From Buxus sempervirens (Eukaryota; Streptophyta; Magnoliopsida; Buxales; Buxaceae): a stretch of DNA of 64,000 nucleotides. The translations under genes and the position numbers were made by a program. The notes under the pieces are model-generated. The model had not been told where the DNA came from. It worked only from the letters and a program-made list of their open reading frames with translations, and searched no databases. Each line of letters opens with the position of its first letter. Position 1 is the first letter of the stretch. Positions 48,530-60,159 of the stretch are shown here, piece by piece. The stretch covers positions 13,130,048 to 13,194,047 of the forward strand of contig OX387194.1 of assembly GCA_947561395.2 (NCBI GenBank), in the 5' to 3' direction.

Positions 48530-48741
48530 TCTATACTATATATAAAGCGAAGCTTCCCTAGGGAATCGTACCAACTAAAATGTTCAAGTTTCCAAAATAG
48601 CTCTTACATATCATTGTGAATATTCATTACTAAAAGGGTATAATAGTCAAAACTGCCTCAATTTTTTAAAAACTTAATAATCAGTTGAGAAACCGTTCCT
48701 CCTTTCTCTGTACATGTAGTATTGCACATTCACCTGGCTAG
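48530..48741 (+). mobile_element. Miniature Helitron (212 bp)
   Basis: The 5' end TCTATACTATATATAAAG follows an A, and the 3' end TGTAGTATTGCACATTCACC then TGGCTAG is followed by T. TC...CTAG between A and T, no inverted repeats and no duplication are the Helitron signature, and the TCTATACTATATATAAAG start is a common plant Helitron opening. The 3' hairpin is weak here. It is non-autonomous. Confidence 0.65.
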
Positions 48742-48789
48742 TAACAATAAATAGAAACGGAAATTAAGAAAAAGATAAAGAGAAAGTTC

Positions 48790-49215
48790 GCTTCTGGTTT
48801 CTAACAACTGCAAATATCTCGCCTGAGGTTTTCAAAATGACACACACCTAACTCCCACTTTTGTTGTCTACTTCATATCTCTCCCATTTGAAAAAATGTT
48901 ATTAAAATCTTAATATATTTTGATGAATATACCTTTCTTTAAATACAAAAAAAGTGTAAGATTTTGAGATTTTTTATAATAAAAAAATAATTTTTTAAGG
49001 TTTAAAAGTTTTAATAATCAATTTAAAAATTATGGGGAATTTATTACTTAAATTTTAAATTTTTTATTATTTTAAATAAAAAATTTATAAGGGATAAAAT
49101 AGTCAAATTATATTTTTTAAGTTTGACAAGGGAGATAAGTGTCATTTCAGAAACCTTAGGGGAGTTATTTGTAGTTGTTAGAATTATAAGGGAGGTAAGT
49201 GTAATTTGCTCAAAA
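48790..49215. mobile_element. Inverted-repeat MITE-like element
   Basis: TTTCTAACAACTGCAAATAT near 48800 and CCTGAGGTTTTCAAAATGAC near 48822 are matched in reverse complement by TTCTAACAACTACAAATAAC and CCTAAGGTTTCTGAAATGAC near 49185-49140. The right end GTAATTTGC resembles the GTAATTTAC end of the element at 17907-18540. Target duplication not determined. Confidence 0.5.
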
Positions 49216-49564
49216 AATAATATCATTAACAACACAAGCAAGCTTAATCCCTTCGTGGGCTTTGAATGCTAACTCAAATCCAACCCAAATTTTAACCAGG
49301 TCAAAATTAGTGCTTTTCTTCTTTAAAATGATCTAGAATTCTATTTTGACAAGGAACTAAAGTTTTTTTGTGGGATGTCCATAGCCTATTGGCTCGCAAA
49401 CCTAACCCGAGTCAGACTAGATCCTATGTGAAGCGGACCGGCGGTTCCAGAGATTCTCATCGCCGTCAGATACCGAAGATTTGTGAAGGCTCTGGTTCTT
49501 TCTCTCTCGAGACTTCTCTCTTCGCTCTGGGTTCTTCATTGATCCACCTGTCTCTTCTACTCTT

Positions 49565-49577
49565 CTCTCGAACCTTC
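49565..49577 (+). promoter_or_regulatory. Heat-shock-element-like site before HSP70
   Basis: CTCTCGAACCTTC contains GAA-CC-TTC with correct 2-nt spacing and a weaker CTC third unit. It lies about 22 bp upstream of the TATA box, where plant HSP genes usually carry HSF binding sites. Other half-matches exist at 49511-49520 (CGAGACTTCT). Confidence 0.5.
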
Positions 49578-49599
49578 AGTTTACCGTCCTTACATTACT

Positions 49600-49606
49600 T
49601 ATAAAT
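49600..49606 (+). promoter_or_regulatory. TATA box of HSP70
   Basis: TATAAAT at 49600-49606 is about 147 bp before the HSP70 ATG. It predicts a transcript start near 49630 and a leader of about 120 nt. The ATG at 49605 overlaps the TATA box and is therefore unlikely to be in the mRNA. Confidence 0.6.
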
Positions 49607-49752
49607 GGCTCGCTTTCTCTACCAAACCCTATCTCAGAATTTCATCAAACAGCCAACAACATCAACTGTAAAGCTCAAACTCAAAGCGCTGAAGCTCTCT
49701 CTCTTTGTTTTTCTTCTGTTTCTGATCTATTTCTTTCTCGATACAAGCTCCA

Positions 49753-51735
49753 ATGGCGACCAAAGTGGAAGGAAAAGCTATTGGTATCGATCTGGGCACG
49801 ACTTACAGCTGTGTCGGAGTATGGCAGAACGACCGAGTCGAGATCATCGCCAACGATCAGGGCAATCGAACCACGCCCTCTTACGTTGCCTTCACGGATA
49901 CAGAACGGTTAATCGGAGATGCGGCCAAGAACCAAGTTGCAATGAATCCGTCGAACACAGTTTTCGACGCTAAACGTCTAATCGGCCGGCGATTCTCCGA
50001 CCCATCTGTTCAAAGCGATATGAGGCACTGGCCTTTCAAGGTCGTTGCGGGCCCAAACGACAAACCCATGATCGTTGTTCAGTACAAAGGCGAGGAGGAG
50101 AAGTTCTCTGCTGAGGAAATTTCGTCCATGGTGTTGACGAAGATGAAGGAAGTCGCAGAAACTTTTCTGGGTCACGCGGTGAAGAACGCTGTCGTCACCG
50201 TTCCTGCTTATTTCAACGACTCTCAGAGACAAGCGACGAAGGATGCAGGAGCGATTTCGGGGCTTAACGTGCTGAGGATCATCAACGAACCAACTGCAGC
50301 TGCTATTGCTTATGGGCTGGACAAGAAGGCTTCGAGGACCGGGGAGCAGAACATTCTCATCTTCGATCTTGGTGGTGGAACGTTCGATGTGTCATTGCTG
50401 ACGATCGAAGAAGGGATTTTCGAAGTGAAAGCCACCGCCGGAGACACCCATTTGGGTGGCGAAGACTTCGATAATCGTCTGGTGAACCACTTCGTGAACG
50501 AGTTCAAAAGGAAGAACAAGAAGGATATAAGCGGTAACGCCAGGGCTTTGAGGAGATTGAGGACTGCCTGCGAGAGGGCGAAGAGGACTCTATCTTCTAC
50601 CACACAAACCACAATCGAAATAGATTCCTTGTACGAAGGAATTGATTTCTATGCGACGATCACTCGAGCCCGGTTCGAGGAATTGAACATGGATTTGTTC
50701 AGAAAGTGTATGGAACCAGTCGAGAAATGCTTGAGGGACTCGAAGATTGATAAGAGTCAGGTTCATGAAGTTGTTCTTGTTGGTGGGTCGACGAGAATTC
50801 CCAAAGTACAGCAGCTTCTGCAGGATTTCTTCAACGGGAAGGAGCTTTGTAAGAGCATTAATCCTGATGAAGCTGTTGCGTATGGTGCTGCAGTTCAAGC
50901 TGCAATCTTAAGTGGTGAAGGTGATCAGAAGGTTCAAGACTTGCTTCTGCTTGATGTAACTCCTCTGAGTCTTGGCCTTGAAACAGCTGGTGGGGTTATG
51001 ACTACCTTGATTCCGAGGAACACGACGGTTCCGACGAAGAAAGAGCAGATTTTCTCGACTTATTCTGATAACCAGCCGGGTGTTTTGATTCAAGTCTATG
51101 AAGGTGAGCGAGCCAGAACCAAGGATAACAATCTCCTTGGGAAGTTTGAGCTGACTGGAATCCCACCAGCACCAAGAGGGGTTCCACAGATCAATGTGTG
51201 TTTTGACATTGATGCCAATGGGATCTTGAATGTCTCTGCGGAGGATAAGACTGCTGGAGTCAAGAACAAAATCACCATCACCAATGATAAGGGAAGGTTG
51301 TCGAAAGAGGAGATTGAGAAGATGGTGAAGGATGCAGAGAAGTACAAGGCTGAGGATGAGGACGTGAAGAAGAGAGTCGAAGCGAAGAATTCGTTGGAGA
51401 ATTATGCATACAACATGAGGAACACTGTGAAAGATGAGAAATTTGCAGGGAAATTGGACCCGGCAGACAAGCAGAAGATCGAGAAGGCGATCGATGAGAC
51501 GATTGAGTGGCTGGATAGGAATCAGTTGGCAGAGGTGGATGAGCTTGAGGACAAGTTGAAGGAGTTGGAAGGGTTGTGCAATCCAATTATTTCAAAAATG
51601 TATCAGGGTGGCGCTGACATGCCCGGGGGAATGCCTGGAGGTGGTGCTGGCGGGATGCCGGGAGGCGGGTATGGTGGAAGCAGCCAGGGTGGGGCTGATG
51701 GAGGACCTGGGCCTAAGATTGAGGAGGTTGATTGA
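49753..51735 (+). CDS. HSP70: Cytosolic HSP70 chaperone, intronless
   Basis: A single uninterrupted 660-aa frame. HSP70 binds exposed hydrophobic segments of client proteins and cycles them with ATP, aided by J-domain proteins and nucleotide exchange factors. Seen are signature 1 [15 protein letters not shown] (about aa 10-24), [14 protein letters not shown] (about aa 202-215), [15 protein letters not shown] (about aa 339-353), the linker [15 protein letters not shown] near aa 395, the substrate-binding domain with [18 protein letters not shown], a Gly-Met-Pro rich tail and the terminal EEVD that recruits TPR co-chaperones, which marks it as cytosolic/nuclear. No transit or signal peptide. 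Many plant HSC70 genes have an intron near codon 70; this one has none, like stress-induced intronless members. The start is the ATG in CCAATGGCG, which gives the standard MATK... start. It looks fully functional. Confidence 0.97.
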   Translation: MATKVEGKAIGIDLGTTYSCVGVWQNDRVEIIANDQGNRTTPSYVAFTDTERLIGDAAKNQVAMNPSNTVFDAKRLIGRRFSDPSVQSDMRHWPFKVVAGPNDKPMIVVQYKGEEEKFSAEEISSMVLTKMKEVAETFLGHAVKNAVVTVPAYFNDSQRQATKDAGAISGLNVLRIINEPTAAAIAYGLDKKASRTGEQNILIFDLGGGTFDVSLLTIEEGIFEVKATAGDTHLGGEDFDNRLVNHFVNEFKRKNKKDISGNARALRRLRTACERAKRTLSSTTQTTIEIDSLYEGIDFYATITRARFEELNMDLFRKCMEPVEKCLRDSKIDKSQVHEVVLVGGSTRIPKVQQLLQDFFNGKELCKSINPDEAVAYGAAVQAAILSGEGDQKVQDLLLLDVTPLSLGLETAGGVMTTLIPRNTTVPTKKEQIFSTYSDNQPGVLIQVYEGERARTKDNNLLGKFELTGIPPAPRGVPQINVCFDIDANGILNVSAEDKTAGVKNKITITNDKGRLSKEEIEKMVKDAEKYKAEDEDVKKRVEAKNSLENYAYNMRNTVKDEKFAGKLDPADKQKIEKAIDETIEWLDRNQLAEVDELEDKLKELEGLCNPIISKMYQGGADMPGGMPGGGAGGMPGGGYGGSSQGGADGGPGPKIEEVD

Positions 51736-53053
51736 GGGATCTTGAGTATGTGATTTGGGCAGGTTGGTTTGATCTAGTAATAATCAGTTTCTTTTTCTAG
51801 GAACTTTGTGGCCTGAGCTTTGTGGCCTGAGCCTCGTGGCTTCTGAGGCTGTTTTCAGCTCACAGAGTTCTGTATTGAAGGATGATAGAGCTTTCCTTTG
51901 TAGTTCTTTTTTTTTTTTTTCCACTTGTGGTATGTACTATAAATAGCTTTGATCTGTATTTAAAAATATAGTAATGAAGTTCAGAGTTTTCTGCTATTTT
52001 GGCTCTTGATTATTTGAAACAGTGTGTGGTTCTTGTTATTGTTATGTTTAGTTCAGTGCTCCTCTATATTTTGATTATGGTAAGGCTTTATAGGCTCCCT
52101 CTGCAAAGTAATGATATTTTGAAGCTGGCTTGGGCCTCTGACTGATCAATTGTGTTGGATAAGTTACTAACTGTTAGCCTGAGTTTGAAGATGTTCTCCA
52201 TCCTCCATTATCATTTGTCCATCATGACAGCCAAAAACAGGCCAGAATGGTCAAAACAAAAAGTGGAGAAATCATCCATTACACGGATAAAACTGAAGCC
52301 AGTATCTTTCCCTCCTTGGGAACAAATCAAAGCAGCACACTTGATGGCCTGCTTGGATCAGGTTAGAGTCAGATTCCAAACATTTAAAACCAGTAAGATT
52401 AAAGTCCCAAATCCTTAAGAGTCCAGATTTAAATAAGTTACTTGCATTCTACATTTTGTATTAACTTGCTTTGGCTTCTTTACAAGATCATAAAAGAATA
52501 ACAGATGGTCACTCCTCTCTGGTGTTGGTTAGAAATGAAGAAACTGGCCAATAACCCCCCGTTCTTACCTGATACGATTAGATGACTTTACTGCAAAGAA
52601 TAGGAGTTACTTGGGTTCTAATGAAAGGCCTACATCAATTTAGGCATTTAGAACCAACACATGAATTTTTCTTCGGTGTGATTTGTTTCTTGCACAGACA
52701 GTGGCAAAACACAGGGTGCGCTTTGCATGCAGGTAAATTAGTGAACAGAGAAGAATTCATTTGTTTGATGCCCACTTCAGAAGAAGCTTTTGGCTCTACA
52801 CAGCGAACATTATACAAGAAGGATTAGTCCACAAGAAATCTTTTAGAAAAAATTTAAATGGAATTCAAAAAATAATTGTCTCGCAATACTTCGACTGGTT
52901 TAAGTACTTGAATAGAGAAACAGGCAGCATTCCATGTTTTAAGGGAATGAAATTTGGGTTTAAAACTACAAACAATCTCCCCTCTCCAATCAATTAGTTA
53001 TTACTAGGGATGCCTTGCTACGCTGCAGCCATGCCCTTTCTAGAGGCGCTGGC
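51736..53053. other. HSP70 3' UTR and spacer
   Basis: The first about 250 bp (with a direct repeat of GGCCTGAGC near 51810-51836 and a T14 run at 51908-51921) are the likely 3' UTR. Beyond that only short frames without domains are present. Confidence 0.45.
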
Positions 53054-53121
53054 CTACCAATTCAAGCCACCATCTGCATCCTTAGGCTGTGCAATATTGA
53101 CTTCCTCAAATTGGTTGTCAT
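53054..53121 (-). CDS. Possible terminal exon of an unidentified - strand gene
   Basis: On the - strand a strong acceptor (pyrimidine-rich, TTTTTTGCTTTCAG) is followed by a frame reading DDNQFEEVNIAQPKDADGG, LNW and a stop. The acidic, natural-looking end suggests a genuine last exon, but I could not connect upstream exons. It could also be chance or a relic. Confidence 0.3.
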
Positions 53122-54334
53122 CTGAAAGCAAAAAAGGAGAGCTCAGAAATCAAAATATTAGAAAGAAATAAAGCACGTGTGCACAGGACACAGCAAAAAA
53201 AAAGATTATCTGTAATTGAATGGGGAAACAATTGAAAAGCATCTGAAAGATGATTTCCGGGAAAAAAAAAGATTTAACTTGTTGAATAACTCTGGAAAGA
53301 GATGATGTCCGGGACAAAGAAATTAAAAAAAAAAAAAAAGCATCCCAAAAAAACAAGAGTTTCACAGACCACAAATTGGCACTCAGCAGAACATCTGCAC
53401 ATAGGATGGTTGGCTTCAGAAGAGTGATGTACTTGGATGTATTTACTATTAACCTTCAGGAAGCATATTTGGGGAAGGAACCTCTGTTATTGATTAGCCG
53501 ATCGTCATTTAATTTTAGAAGGTTCTATGGTGACTTTCACCACTTCTCTGAGTCTCTCTCCACTTGTGATTAATATGTGAAAACCAAATTGCACTAAGAC
53601 TAGACTTTGCAGCATGAGTGTACATCTACATCTAGATTCACTAAAGATGGATGTCTGGCATCAAAATGAAAGCCAAGAAGGAAATAGTAAAGCTTAAAAG
53701 TAGCTATTTTCGTGCTTGCAGCGATCTTACTTCAACCAAACAACCAGACCCTCAAGTCCTGTTTGAACTCTGGGAGCAGCAAGCATCTAGAACTTCAGAA
53801 ATTAGTCAAATTTCAAACATCAGTAATATTGAACAATTGCTGCATTTGAAACAGTGACAATGACAAAATGTCATATTCCAGCTAGACGGGGGTTGGCAAC
53901 ACATATCCTGTTTTCCATACAATTCCTGCATTTATGCACTCAAATTCCCAGATTCTATAGGCCTTTTTTGTACCCATATCCTTGCATTATTATATATTTG
54001 CATTTGTGTAGTTATATGTTTATATTTATCCTAATTGTTGCATTTGTATGCAAATGTTAAAATATGTAAACTACTGTTATTTGTTTCCATTAAATGACCA
54101 TAACAACCTTCTATAAAATGTGTATTATTTTGCATTCAACCTCCTATATTATCAATTTTTTACATATATACCCTCCTTCCACTTATCACATTTGTTATAT
54201 TCATATTTTGACATTAAAAAGAAAAAATCCACATGATGTACACATTTCTTTTCATAAAATAATGAAATAACTGTACAATTTTTTGATCCAGGTGCAAAGG
54301 AAATATAAAATAAGTTCTCATAACTTGGCCCAAC
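53122..54334. other. No gene seen
   Basis: AT-rich DNA with A runs (53193-53201, 53325-53339). The short frames have no recognisable domain. If 53054-53121 is a real exon, this is intron. Confidence 0.4.
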
Positions 54335-54610
54335 TTGACTAAGATATTGGATCTTCACAAGGGGATTGGTTACCAAACAGCTCTAATGCCCCCTACGGAG
54401 TAAGCATGTGGAGACCAATTGCAAGATGGGATGAACTGGAGGGAAAAGAATTCAGGTTTTTAGTTGGCAATGGAATGAAGACTAGATTTTGGGATGATAT
54501 ACGGTGTGGAGAGGAGAGCCTTCGTGTGAGCTTCCCCTTGATCTACAATATAATTAGAATCAGAATGCTCTAGTCAGCGAAATCATGTCTATTGGTGGGA
54601 CTGGTATTGT

Positions 54611-55300
54611 GTGGAATGTGAACTTCTATTAGATTGGGAGGTAAAAGATTATGAAGAGATGATGGGTTTGCCATGCAACTTGCAGGTGGGACATGGAGGG
54701 GATAAGAGAATCTGGACTAAAACGAAATCGGGCTCCTTCTCAGTTAGATCAGCTTTCAAAGAAATGGTATCTACAGGTATGAAATTTCAAGCCGCTACAA
54801 TAATCTAGGCACCTGGTTGTCCTAGCAAAGTGGGATTCTTTTTGTGGGCAGCTTCACTAGATAAAATTCTTACGTTAAACCACTTAAAGGATAGAGGATG
54901 GCAGCTTCCTAACAGGTGCATCATGTGTAAACATAAAGAGGAATCAGTGGAACATCTATTAATACATTGTACAGGAGTATCAAAACTTTGGAATATGCTT
55001 CTAACAAGATTGGAGATTGTATGGACCCAACCTGAAACATTTAGGCAGGCTTTGGAGGCATGGGGTTGGTTGAAGGGTAATTCATGCTGTGAACTGATTT
55101 GGAGTTCAATTCCAGCAGCTATAGCTTGGGACATTTGGGGAGAGAGAAACCGTAGGATTTTTAAGGACTCAGAAAGAAGTTGGTATTACCTGGAAAGGAG
55201 GGTCTTGAAACTGATCCACATCTGGATTGGGAAACAAACATCAATGAAAGACATTCTGTTAGAGGATATTTTGAATTGTACTCGTTTTGCTGAATTGTAA
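54611..55300 (+). pseudogene. LINE zf-RVT domain fragment with nonsense codon
   Basis: One reading frame broken only by a TAG at 54808. It has GSFSVRSAFKE, SKVGFFLWAASLDKILTLNH, RCIMCKHKEESVEHLLIHC, the WSSIPAAIAWDIWGERNRRI segment and the end LEDILNCTRFAEL. This is the C-terminal zinc-finger region of a LINE polyprotein without RNase H, so it belongs to a different LINE family from the one at 36-41 kb. Confidence 0.85.
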
Positions 55301-55315
55301 AAGGGTTATTAAGAG

Positions 55316-55679
55316 TAGAGCTGGAAACGGGTCGGGTCATAATCGGGTCAGGTTCTGGTTGGACTAAATTAAGCGGGTTGGAAAACCCCCAACTTGCCAA
55401 TCCGTTTATTATTTTTAATTTTTCAAAAAATATGATTAAAAAAATAGGGTTGGGGGGTTAATTGGATCGGGTTGTACCGAGTTTGGATCGGGTTGGGGTT
55501 AATTGGGTAGGTACGAGACACTTTTCCCGCTCTTTTCTTAATCGGGTTACCGGGTCATAATCGGGTTGACACGATTACTGGCGGGTTGGGGAAACCCCAA
55601 CCCAATTAATAAACGGGTCAACCCAAACCCATTTAACTCAGGTTGGCCCGTCGGGTTGGATCGAATTTTGCCAGCTCTA
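55316..55679. mobile_element. hAT-type MITE nested in LINE, 8-bp TSD
   Basis: The ends are TAGAGCTGGAAA and, as reverse complement, TAGAGCTGGCAAAA. ATTAAGAG flanks it exactly (55308-55315 and 55680-55687). The 364-bp interior is rich in CGGGTCGGGTC/AATCGGGTT words. TAGAGNTGGCAA ends with an 8-bp duplication are a hAT pattern. It inserted after the LINE, because it interrupts the LINE 3' UTR. Confidence 0.88.
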
Positions 55680-55804
55680 ATTAAGAGTAGGATGAGATTT
55701 CTAGGTACACTATTTGTGTACCTGTAACTCTTTATTTCTAATCTTATTTATAATACAAGCTTGACTACTGATAAAAAAAAAAAAAAAAATTGACCTAAGA
55801 TATT

Positions 55805-58084
55805 AATAGACCTCCCTAATTCTCTTAAATCAAGTGTCTATTATGTAATTCCTTATATTTTGATAGAATCAAGACCTTATTTTATAGGATTAGTTTCATT
55901 AATTTCATAAAGAATAACATATAGAATGTTGTTTCCTTCATTGAGTGGACTAGATGCAATTAATATAGTAGATAGATTGATATAATTGCAATAATATAAG
56001 ATGATGAATGCAAAGTAACACTCGTCTTACAAAGGCTGTAATGGTTAGTCAATAAAAATAAATAACTGAAGTTTGCATATTTTAACGTCAAAGATATGAA
56101 TGCAACAGGTATGATAAAAATACCAGAAATAGGAGGTTATTGATGCAAATATATATAATATAGGAATATGAATGCAAAAAATCCCAGTACTGCATCCAAA
56201 CTAGAAGCTGAGGAAATCTTAAGTTTCCTAAACACACAATCAGCAACCAAAAAGGATAACGTGCATAAAATTCCTAATACCTAAAATTATATTGGCTAAC
56301 TTTAATTAGTTACCTAGTGAAGGTATTGCAATGATTGGGCTGTGATTCAATCAAATCCAAACTACAATAAAAAGGCACCATACAATGAATCAAGAAAACA
56401 ACATATAATAACATCAACAATTCTCATGGTAACATCCAACTGTCTACTGATTAATCATGTGTTATATACATCAAAATCTATTAGGAATGATCTACTAATA
56501 TGATCAGTAGACAGTTGGATGTTACCATGAGAATTTTCGTAACTAATTGCAAAGGAAACCCCAATACATTTGTGGATTCTGCACCAAAAGGGCAGAATGA
56601 GAACATGCTTTACCACAGAGGTCTGCTTCCTCATGTATTCAGCAACAGCTGATTTATGAATTGAATGAAAATCACACATCAAAGGGTCAAATAATTCAAC
56701 CCCCATCTTGAGAAGAGATGCCTGAATGATATCACGTCTTCTCCAGTGATAACTTTTTCCTTTTTCCATTTTTTTTATTTACATCATTAACTTGTGGATT
56801 TGTCCTTTTGAGGGCTGGATTTCAAGCCTGACCTTTATCAATCAAAATCAGTCCAAAAGTCACATGTTACGTGGTTACATCGTAAAAATCAACTTTGATG
56901 CACATTACCATCAAGTTCAAATAACTAATTTTTCATCTCAAACGAAAAGGGGTAGGTGGGGGAAGGAAACATTAGTTGGCATTAAAAGAAAAACAAAATG
57001 GTGATAATATAAAACTTCTGCCATATGCATATTTGTAAGGACAGAAAAAGAGAGAAACTTTTGCCACATCATCAGTGCATTGCCAGTCATAAGCCCAAGC
57101 AAAGGAAGATTATCCAGGCAAGTAGTATGCATAATATAGGTATATCGTCTATGACATGAATCAAGACGACGAACTACCATTGAATTAGAGCCAGATGGCG
57201 TAAGTAGAGAGACACTTCTAGAGTGTTATGTGATCAACATTTTCCATTCATGCTCCAAGGTCAATTTATTAGATAATTATAAGGCAAGCTATGATGCATG
57301 GCACATAAAATTTGACCCAAAAAAAGGGCAAAATATTCATAAGATTATTATTGTCAAGATAAAGATTCTTTTTTTTTTAAATTAGAAAACGTGCAAAGCA
57401 TATATTGATGATGTAAGAAGGCAAAGCCGCACATGCAACATAGACAAATGAGCTATCCAAAAGAAATGAAGACAACATTAGCCCATTAGAGGCCATCTAC
57501 AAGCAGCATAAAGCACTCTTATTGTCAGGGAAAAAAAAGAAATAAAATATTTGAGAACTCCAATATTATACTTAATTAAAAATCTAGACTGTCAATTAAA
57601 ACTATTGATGTGAAAATATGGTGAAATAAAAAAGAACAAGAAGAAAGATCCCATCTGCCATACCCATTTTCTTGAAATTATCGAGCATCAAGATCTTACA
57701 CAAGGCTGTCGGAAGAAATAATGGAACCCGGAAAGAGATGCAATTACCAAATCCAGTTCCAGGTCAAATAGAGCTATTTTGATTGGAAATTGGGAATATC
57801 CCATCCCACCTACCCATTCTGCCAGCAAACGAACTCATTAACCATTGCTATTTTCCTTTGGTATAACACAGACACTTGTACACACACACATATACAAATT
57901 CTACAGATGTATTCTCAATCTTAGTTTGACTTAGTTAAAAACTTTTTGATTCCAAGGTACCTCTCCATAACTTTAGACTTGCTTTACTCATTAATTTTGT
58001 CCCTAAACCACATAATTTACAAAGAGTATACACCAAGACAACTCTTGTTCAATATGATCAGTAAATTCATTTAAAATGAAAGAA
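55805..58084. other. AT-rich region with unplaced - strand exon-like frames
   Basis: Two - strand stretches look protein-like but are not linked to any gene. One, about 57180-57060, reads RRLDSCHRRYTYIMHTTCLD then NLPLLGLMTGNALMMWQK. The other, about 56760-56615, reads SYHWRRRDIIQASLLKMGVE then LFDPLMCDFHSIHKSA. No known family came to mind. They may be exons of the gene ending at 53054 or transposon relics. The rest is AT-rich spacer. Confidence 0.3.
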
Positions 58085-58440
58085 AAGATACATGAACTCG
58101 TAGCAGATCCTCAAAATAAACCAACGATTATTTATAACTCATTTGTCTCACCAGTCACTGATCTCTCCTTAGTTGAGGCTTCCTTATACATCCCTTCGAT
58201 AACTTCAATGGCTCTAGTGATACTATTTTTCTACTCAAAAGCCAATAGCAAGGATCTTATGACATCAAGATCAATAACAACCATATGAAGTTTTTCTCCA
58301 TTTCTCTTTAAACTTCTCCACTACCTTTTTTAAAGTTAAAATATTACTTCAATGGTAGTCTTTCAATGAATGAAGCCAATTTGATTTTTTGACATTCAAG
58401 TTATTCCTCTTAATCTTTGGTCCATCAATTTTACCATCAT
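58085..58440 (-). pseudogene. Decayed non-LTR reverse transcriptase fragment
   Basis: On the - strand, pieces in several frames resemble the RT of the LINE/RTE type: KLMDQRLRG, SKNQIGFIH, TTIEVIF, VVEKFKEKW, LHMVVIDLD and ITRAIEVIEGMYKEASTKER. The order matches the RT fingers-to-palm region, where LHMVFIDLEKAYD would be expected. Stops and shifts show it is dead. It stops near the Harbinger end at 58491. Confidence 0.55.
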
Positions 58441-59119
58441 GTTTTAAAGACTAGGATAAATAGCAAGATGAATCAACCACTAAGGCTGCGTTTGTTTCGA
58501 TGTAAAAGCTAATGCGGAAAATGTTTTCGGGGTAAAGTGGGGTTTTCCAAGTGTTTGTTTCCATGTAAAATACAATATAATGTAAAATAGTTTTCCTAAA
58601 AAATAGCAATTTTCTAGAAAACGACTTACCGTTCAATATCCCGTATGTTGTTTTCCGGAAAATGAAATCACGCTCGTATCTATCTATTGCCTTAAAAAAA
58701 CGAAAGCACGATCATTAATTTCTCTTCTATCGCAACAGGGACTGTTCTATTGTCTTCAATATTTGAGCTTCTCTTCTATCGCTATCTTCTGTTCTCGCTA
58801 CCCTCTGTTCGTCTTCAATATTTGAGCTTCTCTTCTATCGCTATTTGAGCTTCTCTTCTTTCTCATTCCAGCGGTTCAAGGTACGTTTTTAATCTTTTTT
58901 TTTTCCTTTGCTAATATGTAATCTTTGTATGCATTCGTCTCTTTTAATGGGGGCGTTGAAATTTTTTATCAGAAAAAGTCTTCGAGTTTCGGGGTTTTCC
59001 TCTGGGAACCAAGCCAATCCCCCTTGTTAACTGGGCAATCCCATAACTCACCGGCAACATGCGGTGAAACTCCAACTGAGTTCCGATTTCCTTTGCTAAA
59101 ACTCCAACTGATATTCAGT

Positions 59120-60060
59120 TTAGTTGAGGGTGTGATTGAAAGAGAGGCAAATCTATGAATTCTGATTGGGAATTTAAACTGAGTTTCAGGTTTTCTTCTT
59201 GCTGTTTTCAGTTCCGTTGTTTTTATGAGTTCCGATTGGGAATTAAAACTCCAACTGATATTCTGTTTGGAGCCCCTGTTGAGGGTGTGATTGAAAGAGA
59301 GGCAAATCTATGGAGTAAAACCGAGAGTCCACATTCTCTACTGTGAACAACAGTTCTACAGTTCTACACGCTTCAATGTTAAGCCTGTTAAGCCTTGCGG
59401 AACCCCTGTTAAACAGTTCTACAGAAAACCGTGCGGAACCCTTGTTAAACAGTTCTACAGTTCTTTCAATGTTTTGTTTCACAGCTTTTTTACTTTCTCT
59501 ACCGTGAACAACAGTTCACTTTTTGTTCCACATTCCCCTGTTGACTAAAGGAGGCTTCACAATTCTTAGTTATTAGTAAACATTGTTCGTGGTTTTGTTT
59601 CACAGTTTTTTCACTTTTTCGTTTATGTTGTAGGGCTGATCTTGGATTGTTCACTTTATGTTTCACAACAGTTCACTTTTTGTTTCAACTGTTTGATTCA
59701 CAGTTTTTTTGTTCCACTGTTGATCTTGGATTGTTTGTTTCAACTGATTGTTTGTTCCACAGTTTGTTTCTACTGTGAACAACTGTTTGTTTCAACAGTT
59801 CCCCTGTTGATCTTGGATTGTTTGTTCCACTTTATGTTTCACAACTGTTTGTTTCACATTCCCCTGTTTTAAGCCTGTTTGTTTCAACTGTTTGTTTCAA
59901 CTGTTGATCTTGGATTGTTCAAATGTTTGTTTCATAGTTTTTTGACAATAGTTCACTTTTTCGTTTTGTTCCACATTCCCCTGTTGATCTTGGATTGTTC
60001 ACTTTATGTTGTAGGGCTGATCTTGGATTGTTGTAGGGCTGATCTTCCATACATTGTTTC
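59120..60060 (+). repeat. Interspersed repeats inside Harbinger element
   Basis: GTTGAGGGTGTGATTGAAAG then AGAGGCAAATCTATG occurs at about 59123 and 59278. GATCTTGGATTG recurs six times (59638, 59722, 59809, 59906, 59986, 60019) amid TTTGTTTCAACTG, TTCACTTT and CACATTCCCCTGTT words. The array is irregular, not a simple tandem repeat. Confidence 0.75.
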
Positions 60061-60159
60061 AGTTTTTTCACTTTTTCACTTTTTTCACTTGGTCACATAT
60101 ACTTTTATGTTGGATCCATATTTGGAGTAGATTTCTCCCATCCCCTGTTGACATTTGTA

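Larger units (their letters stand above)
54349..55789 (+). mobile_element. 5'-truncated LINE with TSD and poly(A)
   Basis: TTGACTAAGATATT (54335-54348) and TTGACCTAAGATATT (55790-55804) flank it. It ends with an A17 tail at 55773-55789. The coding remains read RFWDDIRCGEESLRVSFPLI (about 54485-54545), DWEVKDYEEMMGL, IWTKTKSGSFSVRSAFKE and the zf-RVT part CIMCKHKEESVEHLLIHC (about 54920-54970), and finish RFAEL-stop at 55300. A TAG at about 54808 (probably from TGG) and earlier frame changes inactivate it. A hAT MITE sits in its 3' UTR (55316-55679). Confidence 0.88.

Noticed and set aside
49605..49973. A 122-codon frame overlapping the HSP70 start
   Set aside because: Its ATG overlaps the TATA box and its C-terminal half is an out-of-frame reading of HSP70.
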